The notes under the pieces were generated by a model. The model worked only from the letters and a program-made list of their open reading frames with translations. It did no database searches and was not told the origin of the DNA. A program made the translations under genes and the position numbers. Below, one piece after another: positions 1 to 11,729 of a stretch of 64,000 nucleotides of DNA (positions are counted from its first letter, which is position 1; each line of letters starts with the position of its first letter). The DNA is taken from the NCBI GenBank assembly GCA_038049695.1, contig CP142451.1, positions 127,011,501 to 127,075,500 of the forward strand. The letters are read 5' to 3'. Source of the DNA: Cinnamomum chago. Taxonomy: Eukaryota > Streptophyta > Magnoliopsida > Laurales > Lauraceae.

Positions 1-676
1 CACTAAAGTCAGTATCATGAATACAACGATTCGGCAAGTATAGACATTAATAATAAATCACATGATGTATCAATCGAATTAATGACAATTGATTAAAAGA
101 TGCCAATATTAGGTAGAAGTAGGCAATTGTGCAAAATTAAATAAATCATGCCTAACAAATCAACTGAAGAATAAAATATACTAATTGGTTACTATATTAA
201 GCCTATCATCTCAATTTTGAGGGCGAATCTAGTTGAGATGTCACCAGCGGACCGGCCAAAGGCTCAACTAGTTACCCGGTTCTGGAGTTTCGGTGCTCCA
301 GAAAGCTTACTCCATTAGTCTTGACTAATTAAATCAAGTTTAACCCTGTCGGGTATCACAAGGTCGAAGTTAAGTAGTGCCGACTCAATCGAATAGTATA
401 ATATTTGAATATGGATAAAGTTTTTATTTAATGTCATCTCAAATCGAATCGAATTCGAATAATAATTAGTCACACACATAATGCTCCAAAGGAATCGAAT
501 CAGAATATAGTAATTGAAGAGGAAAAGACCATTTATATAATTAAATTATAACCCAAACTCGAGGTCAATGATGACACTCATTTCAATATGAATGCAATTG
601 ATTTAATGAATTAAGGTAATCACTAGCCAATTCTAATCAAACTATCCATTGTCTATCACCATCTACTCTGATGTAG
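1..676 (-). repeat. Partial large LTR (TGTAACACCCC family), same orientation as LTR B
   Basis: The first 676 bases match 28080-28750 inside solo LTR B almost base for base, including the stretch with the phrase CGGCCCGGCCAAAGGCTC-like at 250 and the ACTCGAGGTCAATGATGA stretch near 558. The window opens inside this LTR. The match stops sharply at 676, where a CACTA-type terminus begins; in LTR B the sequence simply continues there. No coding potential was seen. Confidence 0.85.
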
Positions 677-1089
677 CACTAAACCAAAAAATTGCAATTA
701 GGAACGGTTTTAGGCCGTTTCTAATCGAAATTGGAACGGTTCTAGAACGTCCCAATATATGGTGTTCCAAATAAATTGGAACGGGTCATACCCATTCCTG
801 AAATAGATTATTGGAATGGTTTTGTACCGTTCCAAAGTTGAAATTTGAGACGGTACTGGTCTGTTCCAATTATGTTCTATAACCCTTCCTATTTTTAAAT
901 TTCGACTAGTTTTGTGACTGTTCCAAAAATGTTCTAAAACCGTTCCAGTTTGTACTAAATTGGAACGTTTTAAAACCGTTTTGATACTGTTCTTGAACCG
1001 TTCCTATTTATTATATTAGTGTTCCAAAAGAGTTCTTGAACAGTTCCAATTCCATAAACCTAATACATTTTTAAAAATTAAAAAAAAAA
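677..1089 (+). mobile_element. CACTA (En/Spm-like) transposon terminus
   Basis: The stretch starts with CACTAAACC exactly where the flanking LTR is interrupted. The three bases before it are TAG, a possible 3-bp target duplication. It continues with many subterminal copies, in both orientations, of a GGAACGGTTTT / CCGTTCC motif (about 700, 735, 820, 955, 1000), the usual make-up of a CACTA end that binds transposase. The matching opposite terminus was not found, so the element is truncated or was rearranged by the viral insertion that follows. Confidence 0.75.
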
Positions 1090-1169
1090 CTGCATTTACA
1101 TCTATTCACATTCATAGAAAACAATCACCAATGGTTCACTAAATCTAGAATAGAATTCAATAGAGTAGC

Positions 1170-2098
1170 TTGAACTCAAATATACAATTTATAAAATTTG
1201 AATATCCATACATGCATGATGCATCGACCTCATATAAAGCAATGAATATAATTGTCCCTAAAATTGCTTATTCATCACAAATAAAAGGAGTAACCACTTT
1301 ATTCCTTACAAATTTCAGAAATAAAGTCACCATACCCAAAATTATAACTTAGGAAGATGTAAATCTTTCTGGAAAATGGGGAGCTAGAAGAAGCTCAACC
1401 AAAAACCCCTCTAATTCAAGAAGATGTTGAATCAATTACAGAACGTTCAAATGGAAAGGTAATAATAAATTTTGCCAATACACCAAGATCATACTTTTCA
1501 TCCACAAAAAGATCAATCTCCTCAGAAGCTGGATCTTATAGATCAATCTCCTCTACTTTTCATAATAAATCAATTCCGAAATAACCTTCAATTCACCCAA
1601 CAGGCATAGCCTTTCCTGTTTATTCAGAAGTAAAAGATGAAGATATACAATTAGTAAAATTATCTGAAACTTATTTTGATGCCTCAATAAATACAATCTC
1701 TTTAATCCATGAACCCAAAGAAGAAATAAATGATTTCATAATTGATAAACAATTTCTTCAACAAGATTTATTAAAACATCCAAAGACAAAATGGTTTTTC
1801 ACAAAATTCTCTAAATTTGAAAGATCTCAAGTAAAAGAATTATTGTATGAACAAATGAATAAAAAACGTAGAAATATTCCTTTCTTTGATTGACTTTCGT
1901 CAAAAATAAATAAAAAAGGAACTGTAATGATGACAATCAATAAATCGATACAAACATGGAAAACCGAGAAAGTTAAAGTTGAATCGGTTCCCCCTTTGGA
2001 AACTATAAAGCATAAAAGCATAAATGCTAATACATTAAAAAATGCTTTTCATAAATCAACCACCCCTCAAGGACTAAAGACTTACAAGCGACTACATT
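1170..2098 (+). pseudogene. Caulimovirid movement-protein / polyprotein N-terminal region, broken
   Basis: A 60-codon open stretch starts at 1170 and ends in a stop, after which the same frame goes on for a further 15 or so codons. A second frame runs from about 1395 to 2098 with stops near 1580 and 1893. The composition (Lys, Ser, Ile, Asn rich) and the position before the reverse transcriptase fit the movement-protein to linker part of a caulimovirid polyprotein. I rest this on order and general resemblance rather than on a diagnostic motif, so the domain name is an inference. Confidence 0.45.
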
Positions 2099-2639
2099 AA
2101 ATACAATACCTTTAAATAAATGTTTAAATACGTCTACATCCAAAACTATAGACATTGAAAACAAATCTAGAACAATTGACACTGAACAAGACTTCCATAT
2201 AAAAAATATTATATTTAAACCATCACTTTCATGCTCCTCTACTATAAAAACCTCTATACGAAAATCAGACGATAATTTTTCTGACCAAATAGAAGAAAAT
2301 AAATATACCCCTTCATTTTCATGCCTAAATGTTTTAAGTGCTCACGATACATTAAGAAATATAGCTTCGAAGAAAGAACTAATAAAATATTTACTTGAAA
2401 ATAAATCATCTGAGAAAACTTCAAATTTTAATTTTAATCCTATTCCTATACTCTCAAATCTTGGAAAAATAAATCAAATTAACTTACTCATATCTAATAA
2501 AGAAAAATATATTGAAAATCTTAAAAATTACATTAATCTCTGTTGAATTGAGGATCAATTAAAATCAAAACAATTTGAATCTAAAATTAATAATTTCCAA
2601 ACCTCCTTAATAAAAGAATGTTGTTCTGAAATACCTTCT

Positions 2640-3997
2640 GCCTTTTGGCATAGAAAGAAACATCTGGTATCCTTACCATATATTTCTATATTCAATGAAA
2701 GAGATATTCCTAGCTACCAAAGCCAGGCCATCTCAAATGAGTCATAGACTCTTAAAATTATGTGATAAAGAAATTACAAATTTACTTCAAAAGAAATTAA
2801 TTCGCAAATCTCACTCTCCCTGGAGTTGTGCAGTTTTCTATGTTGAAAATGCTCCTGAAAAAGAACGAGGGGCTCCACGCCTCGTCATTAATTATAAACC
2901 ATTAAATAAAGTTTCAATCAATCAGATATCCAATTCCTAATAAACAAGATCTTATCACTCGTTTATATGAAGCATTTATATTTTCAAAATTTGATCTTCA
3001 GTTAGGATTTTGGCAGATACAGGTCGAAGAAGAAGATCACTATAAAACTGTCTTTACTTTTCCTTTTGGACATTATGAATGGAATGTCATGCCTTTTGGG
3101 CTAAAAAATTCTCCTTCAGCTTTTCAAGAAATGATGAATAGAATCTTTCACCCATATAAAAATTTCTCAATTGTTTACATTGATGACATTTTAATTTTTT
3201 CTCGATCCATTGATGATCACTGGAAACATTTAAAAACTTTCAAATGGATTATAAAGAAAGAAAAATGGTTTAGTCATTTCTCAAAGAAAAATAAAGCTTT
3301 TTCAAACAGAGACACAGTTCTTGGCTATAAAAAATCAAATAAAACAATTACTCATGTTGAAAGAGTAATCAAGTTTGCTGATAATTTTCTTGATGAAATA
3401 ACAGATAAAAAACAATTACAGAGATTTTTAGGATGTCTACATTATGTATCTGATTTTTATCAAAACCTCCCTAAAGAAAGAAATCTTTTACAAAAATGCT
3501 TAAAAAATTAAACAGAGCAATGAACTCCTCAACATACAGAAGCAATTCAAAAAATAAAATAAAAAGTTAAATCATTGCCATGCCTAAATATTCCAAATCC
3601 ATATTTATTTAAAATAATAGAAACAGATGCCTCTAAAATAGGATTTGGCGGAATCCTACTCCAAAAAACTGCACAATCAAAGGAACAAATTGTTAGATTT
3701 TATTCAGGCACTTGGAATACAACTCAACAAAATTACTCTACAATAAAGAAATAAGTCATTCCATAGTCTCATGTATGCTCAAATTTCAAAGACACATTAA
3801 ATCAAAAATTCCTCTTACGAGTTGATTGCAAATCTGCAAAAGAAGTTTTGGAAAATGATTTTAAAAACCTTGCATCAAAACAAAATTTTGCTCGATGGCA
3901 AGCTTTGCTTGCTATTTTTTTTTTTTTTTGACATTGAATTTATAAAAGGTTCTTCAAATTCTCTTCCCGATTTTCTATCTAGTGAAAAAACAAGGTG
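2640..3997 (+). pseudogene. Reverse transcriptase-RNase H of the endogenous pararetrovirus, broken
   Basis: The reading frame is split into at least three pieces. The first (2695-2940) carries the RT entry motifs with a Val-Ile-Asn-Tyr run. The frame shifts at about 2935, and the next part (about 2932-3511) holds the catalytic YIDD motif near 3177-3188 and an RFLGCLHYV run near 3425 typical of the RT-RNase H connection. A third part (about 3590-3990) has an ETDAS motif near 3620 for RNase H and ends in an FIKG..NSLPDFL run, interrupted by stops near 3750-3760 and by a T-tract at 3913-3929. The motif set is the caulimovirid type. Several independent lesions show it has been inactive for long. 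Confidence 0.85.
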
Positions 3998-4019
3998 AGC
4001 AAAGATGCAGCCAATTCTA

Positions 4020-5220
4020 AAAGGAAAAGGAAAAAAATACAGTCATTGATTTTATCAATATTCTGTCCAATAATAAATTCAATTCCTTAAATGCCTCTTC
4101 AATGCTTCAAGCACTATATCGTTCAACTCTTTATAAAAAATCTCAATACATTAAGATTTTTGAATATGCTCTTTTCTTTCTTGATGATAAAATTCATGCG
4201 AACCTCACAATTGATCAAATTCTTGTCAAACTTTTCCGCAAAAATAGTCACTTTGTCCCAAAAGCACCCAATATCTCTTATAAATATTATGAAGCAATAT
4301 TGATTCAGTCAAAAAGTGCCATCATCACTCATGAAGATCGCGACGACGAACATGCGTTTTCCAAAATAAAGATTATGCATATCCAACCTCCTTAATTTTG
4401 AATGGGCAAACAATTTATTTGCACAAAAAACCGTTGCTCAATCCCAATGGGACTTCTTGGCCCTATGATTATTATGATTATATGAATGCATGGGAATATG
4501 CCTTGCTATATCAAAATTCAAAACGATCTCATTGTTGGTACATCAGCTTTTCATCCAAATGCAATTCAAATATTCCATGCTGGTTCTGGCACAATTGGTG
4601 GTCTCATTTTGGGGCACAATTCTGTATACTTCCAGAAGCCTTATTAAGTCATTATCAATCATTTGAATTTCAAACTAGTTTTAACATTCTTGAGTCTTCA
4701 TATTTGTTCTTTAAATTTACTTCTTCTTCCACAATATTTCTATGGATCCAGCGCTGGGAATATGGTATAGGCAATAAAGCCAACATGTTTTGTTCGTAAT
4801 ACTTATATCAAATGGTGTGATAAATTTGACATCTCCCAATTTCTCAATAAATCTCACCACTCATCCCCTTAAGCCTCTCTTATCATACAACCTCATACAG
4901 CTAATCCTCAAATCAAGAAGCAAACAACTCTTAATATAATTTTACCAAAAAGCTTCAAAGATGCCGTTCATGGAGTATCCTACTCTCCAGCAACTCCAAT
5001 CAATACTCAGCAGCATATGGATCTTCTGTAAGAAATTCAGCGAATGAAGAATGAATTAATTCTATTGCTCAGAAATCCCATTATGAATAAATATGACGGA
5101 TTTATTCAGGAAGTATCTTCTTCTCATGGCTCCGTCAACAATCAAGATGACTATGATGCCACAATGCCTCCTTCTAGCGCCCGACGAATTTTAATGCAGC
5201 AATTATTTGTCTACATATAG
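4020..5220 (+). pseudogene. Downstream ORF region of the endogenous pararetrovirus, broken
   Basis: Short overlapping open stretches (4102-4395, 4398-4799 and others) follow the RNase H region and can be read as one decayed gene that changes frame several times. A polar C-terminal part is still readable at about 4870-5215 (residues such as SPATPINTQQH and a run of Met/Lys/Asn). Some caulimovirid genera have an ORF after the RT, and its position here suggests that. I do not recognise a domain in it. Repeated ATGCAAATTTC and CTTCAATACAGATG-like stretches appear at 5230-5320. Confidence 0.4.
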
Positions 5221-5839
5221 ATCTGTCAAATGCATCTCATGCAAATTTCAATGCAAATTTCGTCATCAAATACAACCTTCATCACCTTTCATGCAGCTTC
5301 AATACAGATGTCTCAAATGCATTTCTGTATTCAATCATGCAGTCTGCACAAATTCCTATACAATACTGGTGTCGGCAAAACTCTCCCCATACAGCCATGT
5401 GTCTTGCAATAATCTCTTATGAGAATAAAGTATTCATCATCAATAAATTTCCATGGAAAAATGAAGTTAAGGCATTCAAAGTCATCTTGACATGACTAAA
5501 TGTCATTCTCATATCTTTATGATAACTCCATATAAAGAATCCATAAAATCAATTCCATACCAATAGAGGCTCCTATTTTGGTGCTCCACCATGCTACTCC
5601 AATAAAGCCATATACTCTTTCGGTTCTTCCATCAATGCAGTAGCCAATACAGTACTATGTAGTAACTGCAGCAAAATATCAATTTAGATGTTAGACGCAT
5701 GCAGCAACAACAATAATGCAAATTATATGATATAGTGATACAGCTCTAGCATGCAGCACAAAACAGTACAAATAACGTATACATCTTTTCTTATTGTGAA
5801 TTTCAAATAAATTTCAAATGTAATTCAGTACGAATTGTC

Positions 5840-5847
5840 TATAAATA
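5840..5847 (+). promoter_or_regulatory. TATA box of the endogenous virus
   Basis: TATAAATA followed by GGG and then about 100 bases of CA-rich and T/C-rich leader (5870-5935) with an AATAAG stretch near 5939. In caulimovirids a single strong promoter precedes the leader of the pregenomic RNA, so in this linear copy the promoter lies at the right-hand end and points into the glucanase remnant. Assignment from motif and position only. Confidence 0.5.
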
Positions 5848-6512
5848 GGGAATGTGAGCCCATGTCTCACAACACAACAACGAACAACACTACCATTTGT
5901 AAATCTTCCGCTTTCTTTTCTTTCTTTTAATATAGTCTTAATAAGAGTTTACTGATTCGATTCCGGTCGAGTCATTCACTGTGATATAAAACCATATAAG
6001 CCCTCCAAGGGTCATTCTTCATAGCCAGGTGCCACAGTTGACAACGCCAACATATGTTAGCAATCTGATCCGGCATGTATTGAATAACACTGGCACACTG
6101 AAGTACCCAGGCGTGCCAGTAAGCACTTACATATATGAGCTCTATAATGAAGATTTAAGACCTGGGTCTGTGTCTGAGAAAAACTGGGGCCTGTTTGAAC
6201 CAAGTGGGGGGCCAGTTTATATCCTTCACTTGACAGGTTCGGGGCCGGTGCTGGCGAATGACACAACAAATCAGACATACTGTGTTGCAAAGGATGGAGC
6301 AGATAGGAAGCTGCTGCAGGCTGCATAGGATTGGGCATGTGGGCCAGGGAAGGTCAATTGCTCTCCTCTTTTGCAGGGACAACCATGCTACAATCCAGAT
6401 ACAGTTGAGGTTCATGCAACATATGCTTTTGACACATATTATCATCAGATGGGCATGGCTCCTGGGACATGCTATTTCAATGGGGTGGCTGCAGTCACTA
6501 CTACAGACCCAA

Positions 6513-8140
6513 GTAAGGAACCAGTTTCCTCATCCTCTGTTAATTTCTTGGACGTAGACAAGTAGCTTCATTGTTTTGAATTTTGAGTGTTCATTTGTAA
6601 TTTCTGTTTTTCTGTTAAAGCCAAACCAGAAGAAGCCACAATTTCCATCCTATATTGTGGTTTGCTGCATTTCTTATGCATACTGGAATTCATGATTTTG
6701 TGTTTTGAAGGGCAACCAACCAAATGCATATGTGAAAGTGTGGAGTACCTTTTCTGGTTTAAATGGAAAGTGGGTGCACTTTCCACCAAAATTACGAATC
6801 TTCTGTGAAATTCATGAATTCATGGATGCTATACAAAATGAGTGCCCAAACTTTGAACACCCTAAACCCTGCACAAAGCTTTCCCACTGAGAGCTACTCC
6901 TCATGTGTATTGTATTCTTTTCAATTGTAAGATCTACGATAAGTTTCTACTCTTTCTTTTAGTTCCAAAGTTAGGTTCGGGATATGATTACTCAAGCTCT
7001 TAAATAGATATTTTTATTCAAGCCACTGTCAGTTTTTCTCATTTACCAAAGGATTTGTAAACGTTAAGATAGGTGACCTTCATTCCTGCTGATGCCGTGC
7101 CATGTGTGGCTCTTTGATCATTATACTATTCATAGTGATGTTTAGTTCTGCATTATATGTTACTTTTCCAGTGGCTATTAATAATCTAATTTGACATGCA
7201 TTTGGTTGCTTTAGACTACTCCGTTGACAGGATACGTTCTGAACAACAGTTGCCAAATATTATAGATATTGGGCATTTCTACCCATAGATAGGCCACATC
7301 ATGTATAGGCCCAGTTACTAATAACCACCTATTGAAAATTGACTTTCTTTGTTACATTGCTCACACATCTTCTCTTGATCTGTGACTTTTGGTCTATAAT
7401 CTATATTTAAGAGGTAGTAATTGATTCAAATTTTCAGAAATTGGATGTTGCCAATTAAATTCTCTGTGGGGACATAATAGCATTCTTATGTTTTAGTGGC
7501 ATCCTAAAATTATTCACATAAATTTGGATATATTCTAGGGAGATCTTCCTAGAATGAATCAGAATCGCCTCCCTGGAAAGATTTTCATTACTAAATTGTT
7601 CTGTGTAGAGGGAATAGTCCTAAATTGGCCATTGATGAAGGTCAGGGTGTCTTCTCATTCCTCACAAAACAAAAGGACATCCCTCGCCATCTAGATACAA
7701 TGATTTCTTTTGTAAATAAAATATTTACTGCTTTACTTATTCTCTTTTCTAATAGAACATGTAGTAGAACATCCACAATCAGGATTGGCATATGCACGGT
7801 CATGCACTTGCAATCATCACTGACTTTTGTGGAGATGGCACATTGGCTCTACATCTGGGCAATCAAACACTTTGTGGGGACAGCATTTGCTCAAGTTTCA
7901 GTGGCAGAAATCTTCTAGCTCCTGATAGTGTTAATTTGTCCTGTGCCAATGGCCAAATTTGGAATCCTTTTGTGAATCTTCTTTAAATGATGTTCAAATC
8001 GGTAAATGGTCCAAATTACCTTTCGGACCAACCATGAAATGATTTTGATAGTTCATATTAATTTTGTGGGCCATATAGCTTTTATCAACTCAACTAAAAG
8101 ATAAGTTTTGTGGAACTATTGAGTTCGGTTAATTGAGCAA
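6513..8140 (+). other. First part of the long glucanase intron, no gene seen
   Basis: The intron opens at GTAAGG and runs 4.5 kb to the acceptor at 11012. Up to 8140 it is AT-rich, with only short chance open frames (for example 6705-6890 and 7625-7918) that match no family I know. A (TA)n run lies at about 8142-8161. Confidence 0.6.
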
Positions 8141-8571
8141 ATATATATATATATATATATATTGGGTGATTTGACCACCGTTTTTGGAACAGCCCTGGGT
8201 ATACTGAATCTTTAAATAATTTCATGCATCCAGGCGGGCCCTACAGTGAGGTGTGTACTGAGTATTGCCAAGGTACTTGGCAGATCACATTACCCTGTAC
8301 ACACACAGATGTGTGTATGTATATGGAGGGTCTATTCAGGTGAGAATTGTCCCAAAGATGCCATGGTCAGGCCTTGTGGGGCCTACCCGGTGTCCAAAAT
8401 ATCAAAAATTATAAGGCGTTGTTTTTTTTTTTTTTGGACGAGTATCAAATGGCTTGTGGCGTGGGGGATTTGAGTAACTTGATATAGGTGTCCCGTAAAA
8501 AGGGCAGACCGCATGGCTCTTATGTATGAACAGTTCTCACTTGCATGATTTTGTGTGTATTTGCGACACAT

Positions 8572-9978
8572 GCATGGCTCAAAAAACCGGCCGATACTGA
8601 TTCATATCGGCCGATACTGAGTCGATATCTCAATGAGATATCAGTTTCAGTAAAAATCGCCAAAATCTCAACCCATATCGGCCGAGATTTGGTTCTTCTC
8701 GGTGGAACGATATCTTGGCTGATATTTTCAAAATATCGGCCGAGATTTGACAAAAAGGGTGAAAACCCTAATTTTTTCATTTTTTCCCCCATCTTCATCT
8801 TCTTCTCCTCTCTTCTCATCTCCTTACTACCTATAGCAGCAGCCACACTCCCTCTTGCATATTTTCAAATCCCACTTCTAGTTTTTGAAGAAAATATTAT
8901 CTAAGGTAAGAGAAAATCAACTTAAAGCATTTTATTATGTGTTTTTTTTATATTCAGCATAGACATTTGTCACTTTTGCTTTCTTCATTTAGAAGTTATA
9001 TCAACATACTTTCATGCTAGATCTACTCATACACATGATTTTGAACTTTTTTTCAAATTTTTTTATTTTCGGATTTTTTAATATTTGAATTATAATATAT
9101 CAAATTTTGGAGATTTCATCATAAATATGTTCTTTTAATGATTCATGATCATTGTATGGTGTGTAAATGATTGATCTACATACTTTTATGTTAGATCTAT
9201 ATATTTAGGATTTTGAAAATGATTTTATTAATTTTTGTTTTCCAAAAAATAATTGTTGTTACTTGTTAGGATATTTGTGATACCAAAGGCTTAATGGCTT
9301 ATTAATAGTGTATAGATATCTAGATCTACATCTACTCATATTATCATCTACTGATGATGATAATGATATCGAGCCAGGGCGACACTCCACTTGGTATTAG
9401 AATGTCAATCTGTCATACACTCATACTCATCAGTCTCTCTCTAGTCTCTACTCTCCACTAGTCCCCTCTAATTTCAGGTAAACCATGAATATTGTGATTT
9501 CCAAGTGCTTTCTGATTTATCTATCTTAGTCCCTAATTCACTATCTCAGTCACTAATCTTCAGGGTCTTGAATTTCACAACTTTATTTGATGATTGAGTT
9601 AATATTAAATGATGATTGATATGTTATCTTTATTTTCTTATATTTTATACTAATAAATTGATCATGAGCATCAATAATGTTTGCATTATATAAAATACTG
9701 AAAAAGACAGTGAACTGCGACATAGACAAGACTCGTAACTTAAGGTGACCGAGATTTTGATTTATTGCTGTCATTAATGGAAACAAATATTGTTTTCCAG
9801 TATTTTCTAATATTATGGATTTTTTGGATATTTTTGCGAATTTTTTTGGATTAAAAAAAAATTCATACTGCGATGACCGCGACGGACCAATATCTGCGAC
9901 CGATACCGATATCATATCGGTTTCTCGGCCTGGCCGATACCTCGACCGAGACCGAGATTTTGAATCATGGGCACATGT
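8572..9978. repeat. Dispersed repeat with GATATCGGCCGA-type palindromic ends
   Basis: Both ends are rich in the words ATATCGGCCGATA, CGGCCGAGATTT and CCGATATCATATCGG (8589-8755 and 9880-9965). The left end begins CATGGCTCAAAA..CCGG and the right end, read on the other strand, begins CATGATTCAAAA..CGG, so the termini are imperfect inverted repeats. Between them the DNA is AT-rich and non-coding. It looks like a non-autonomous DNA transposon, but I cannot name the superfamily and no clean target duplication is visible. Confidence 0.5.
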
Positions 9979-10145
9979 AATCTTTTCGGTTCATAGGTGG
10001 AAAAAAGAAATTATAGTGCTTATGGTCCAAGTTGAAATCCATGTAATGAAATTGGGATGCCACTTTGTAAGTACTTTTGAGGTTGGCTAATTCATTGGGT
10101 GGACAAAACATGGGAGTCCATGTATTTTAAAATTCTTAGATGGAC

Positions 10146-10906
10146 CACTTTGTGTTGAAGAAGGATTAGAAATTCGTAAGAGACAGGAAGGAATTCGCGA
10201 AAAATTAGGCATAGAGACAGACCGATCGATCGGCCTGCAGGTCCGATCGATCGCTCTAAAAAGGCTCTTAGTTAAAAGTCAGATCGAACGATCGGAACTG
10301 CAGGGCCGATCGATCGGACAGCGACGAAGCCCAGCTATTTTTTCTCCTGTTCTTTCTAAAACCCTGTTTTCCAATCCTAATCAAACCCAACCTCTTTCAT
10401 ACGAATCCTAGAGCCTATTTAAGAGATTAAACTCTTCACAAAACCGGTACCTCTCTCTCTAATCTAAACCCTAGACTATCCTAAGAGAGATCTTCATCCT
10501 CCAGAGAGTTCTTTTGAGAAATACATGTGCTGAAGCATTGCTCTTTGGAGATCCAACATCCATCTTCCAGCCAATTCGTCTTGCCCAAGGCGTGGAGATT
10601 GAAGCACTGGAGAAGGTGAACGGCGTGGTTGTCGACAATATTCACGGTGGTCCTTAGGTTGTGGTCAACTGTAAAGGAGAGTGAGTTCATCTTGTAACCT
10701 TTGAATTCATAGTGCTTGATCTTTCTGGACCGGTGCTAGGTCCCGTGGTTTTTTCCCTTTCCAGGGTTTTCCACGTAAAAATCTGGTGTCCATCTTACTG
10801 CTTGATTAACTTAGGTTTCTGCTTTCCATATTAGCATCTGTGCTGGGATTTATTTTATTTTTCTGTTAGGTTTTAGTTTGTCAACCCTCCAGGAATTTTC
10901 ACACTT
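10146..10906 (+). mobile_element. Solo LTR D (copia-like), TSD CACTT
   Basis: The LTR spans 10151-10901 (751 bp), from TGTGTTGAAG to GAATTTTCA, flanked by perfect 5-bp duplications CACTT at 10146-10150 and 10902-10906. Inside are a TATTTAAGAG TATA-like box near 10419 and the GGTTTTCCACGTAAAAA word near 10765 that is common in copia LTRs, both in plus orientation. Two palindrome cassettes of the type CCGATCGATCGG-CTGCAG-CCGATCGATCG lie at 10222-10317. No internal retrotransposon sequence remains. It sits in the glucanase intron. Confidence 0.85.
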
Positions 10907-11729
10907 TCCATTGCTGCCTTGGTGAAAGTTTTCTTCATTCTGTGTAGAACATATTCATCTCTTGATGGGATGACAACAAAGTTACTGATTTTGGATTCCT
11001 TCATTGATGCAGGTCATGGTTCCTGTATATTTCCTGGAAGGTATATCAGGGCAACTTATTTTTTACCTTTCCTTTTAAAACTAGAAAGGAAAAAAAATGC
11101 TACCACTGATAGGAAACTTAGTCGATCGCATGCTGCCTCATGGACCATTTGAATCTTCATGAACTGGGTGCATGTAGGTTTGCACATAATTCAAAGTTCA
11201 TGTGTTCGGATAACCTGAGTTAGGAAACAGAGCTACAGGGATTGAATTTAAATGTAAAATAAATTGCAGCGCATCCATTCGGAGGATCCAAACAGGAATC
11301 CATCATGATTAGACAGCTGTCACCGCCAAGTCAAACTGCCTAAACCTATAGATCAACATCAGGTCTTATTTATACCAGAAATTCAGGCAGAAGTAATGAT
11401 ACCAATTCATCCAATTTCTACTTTTCTATTATCTCAATTTACCATGTTCAGATTATGGAGTTTAATTTAGTGGATGTTATAGTGCAATTCAGTTGAGTAG
11501 CATTCACTGCTGTTAAAGTGTGAGTTTTAAATGCTACAAATTAAAGCAAACAGTATGTCTTCCTCACTTTGTGTGCAGTGGGGGCAAGAATGGGACCTTT
11601 GTGAATGGCACATCATTAGCTCCTTCCTCTAATGTAACAGCCTCTGGCGCAACTTGCCACTTCTCTGATGCTGTTACCAGTCCTCTCATCGCTGGAATTC
11701 TACTGTTGAGTGTGATTTTCTTCCTCTAA

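Larger units (their letters stand above)
1100..5990 (+). mobile_element. Endogenous caulimovirid-like pararetrovirus, degenerate
   Basis: An old integrated copy of a plant pararetrovirus (family Caulimoviridae). The order is movement-protein/linker-like reading frames (1170-2098), reverse transcriptase with RNase H (2640-3997), a further ORF region (4020-5220), then a TATA box and a T/C-rich leader-like stretch (5840-5960). Every frame carries stops or shifts and the copy cannot make an intact polyprotein. No LTRs and no integrase were seen, which separates it from a Ty3 element. The exact integration borders are unclear: the left abuts the CACTA end and the right abuts glucanase sequence near 6000. 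Confidence 0.75.
6001..11729 (+). pseudogene. Glucan endo-1,3-beta-glucosidase (GH17 + X8) 3' part, truncated pseudogene
   Basis: Remnant of a callose-degrading, cell-surface glucanase. Exon piece 6001-6512 carries the end of the GH17 domain (STYIYELYNEDLRPG, EKNWGLF) and an X8/CBM43 domain (YCVAKDGAD, ACGPGKVNCSPLLQG, HATYAFDTYYHQMG). A 28-nt exon 11013-11040 (HGSCIFPG) and the last exon 11579-11729 finish the protein with GGKNGTF, a Ser/Ala stretch and a hydrophobic GPI-anchor tail ending at TAA 11729. Splice sites AA|GTAAGG, CAG|GT, AAG|GTATAT and CAG|TGG keep phase. Damage: in-frame TAG at 6022-6024, a frameshift near 6050, TAG at 6326-6328 where Leu is expected, and no N-terminal two thirds; the endogenous virus ends right where the gene begins. 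The family is normally about 450-500 residues; fewer than 250 remain. Confidence 0.9.

Noticed and set aside
3089-3511. RT assigned to a Ty3/gypsy element
   Set aside because: The RT-RNase H connection and lack of integrase and LTRs fit a caulimovirid better, and a TATA/leader unit follows.
6705-6890. Possible extra exon in the glucanase intron
   Set aside because: An AG precedes it and it is Cys/Pro/Trp-bearing, but it matches no glucanase part, and the flanking exons splice together in phase without it.
8545-8904. 119-codon plus-strand ORF and its antisense partner
   Set aside because: Falls in the GATATCGGCCGA palindromic repeat; the frame is open because the repeat lacks stops.
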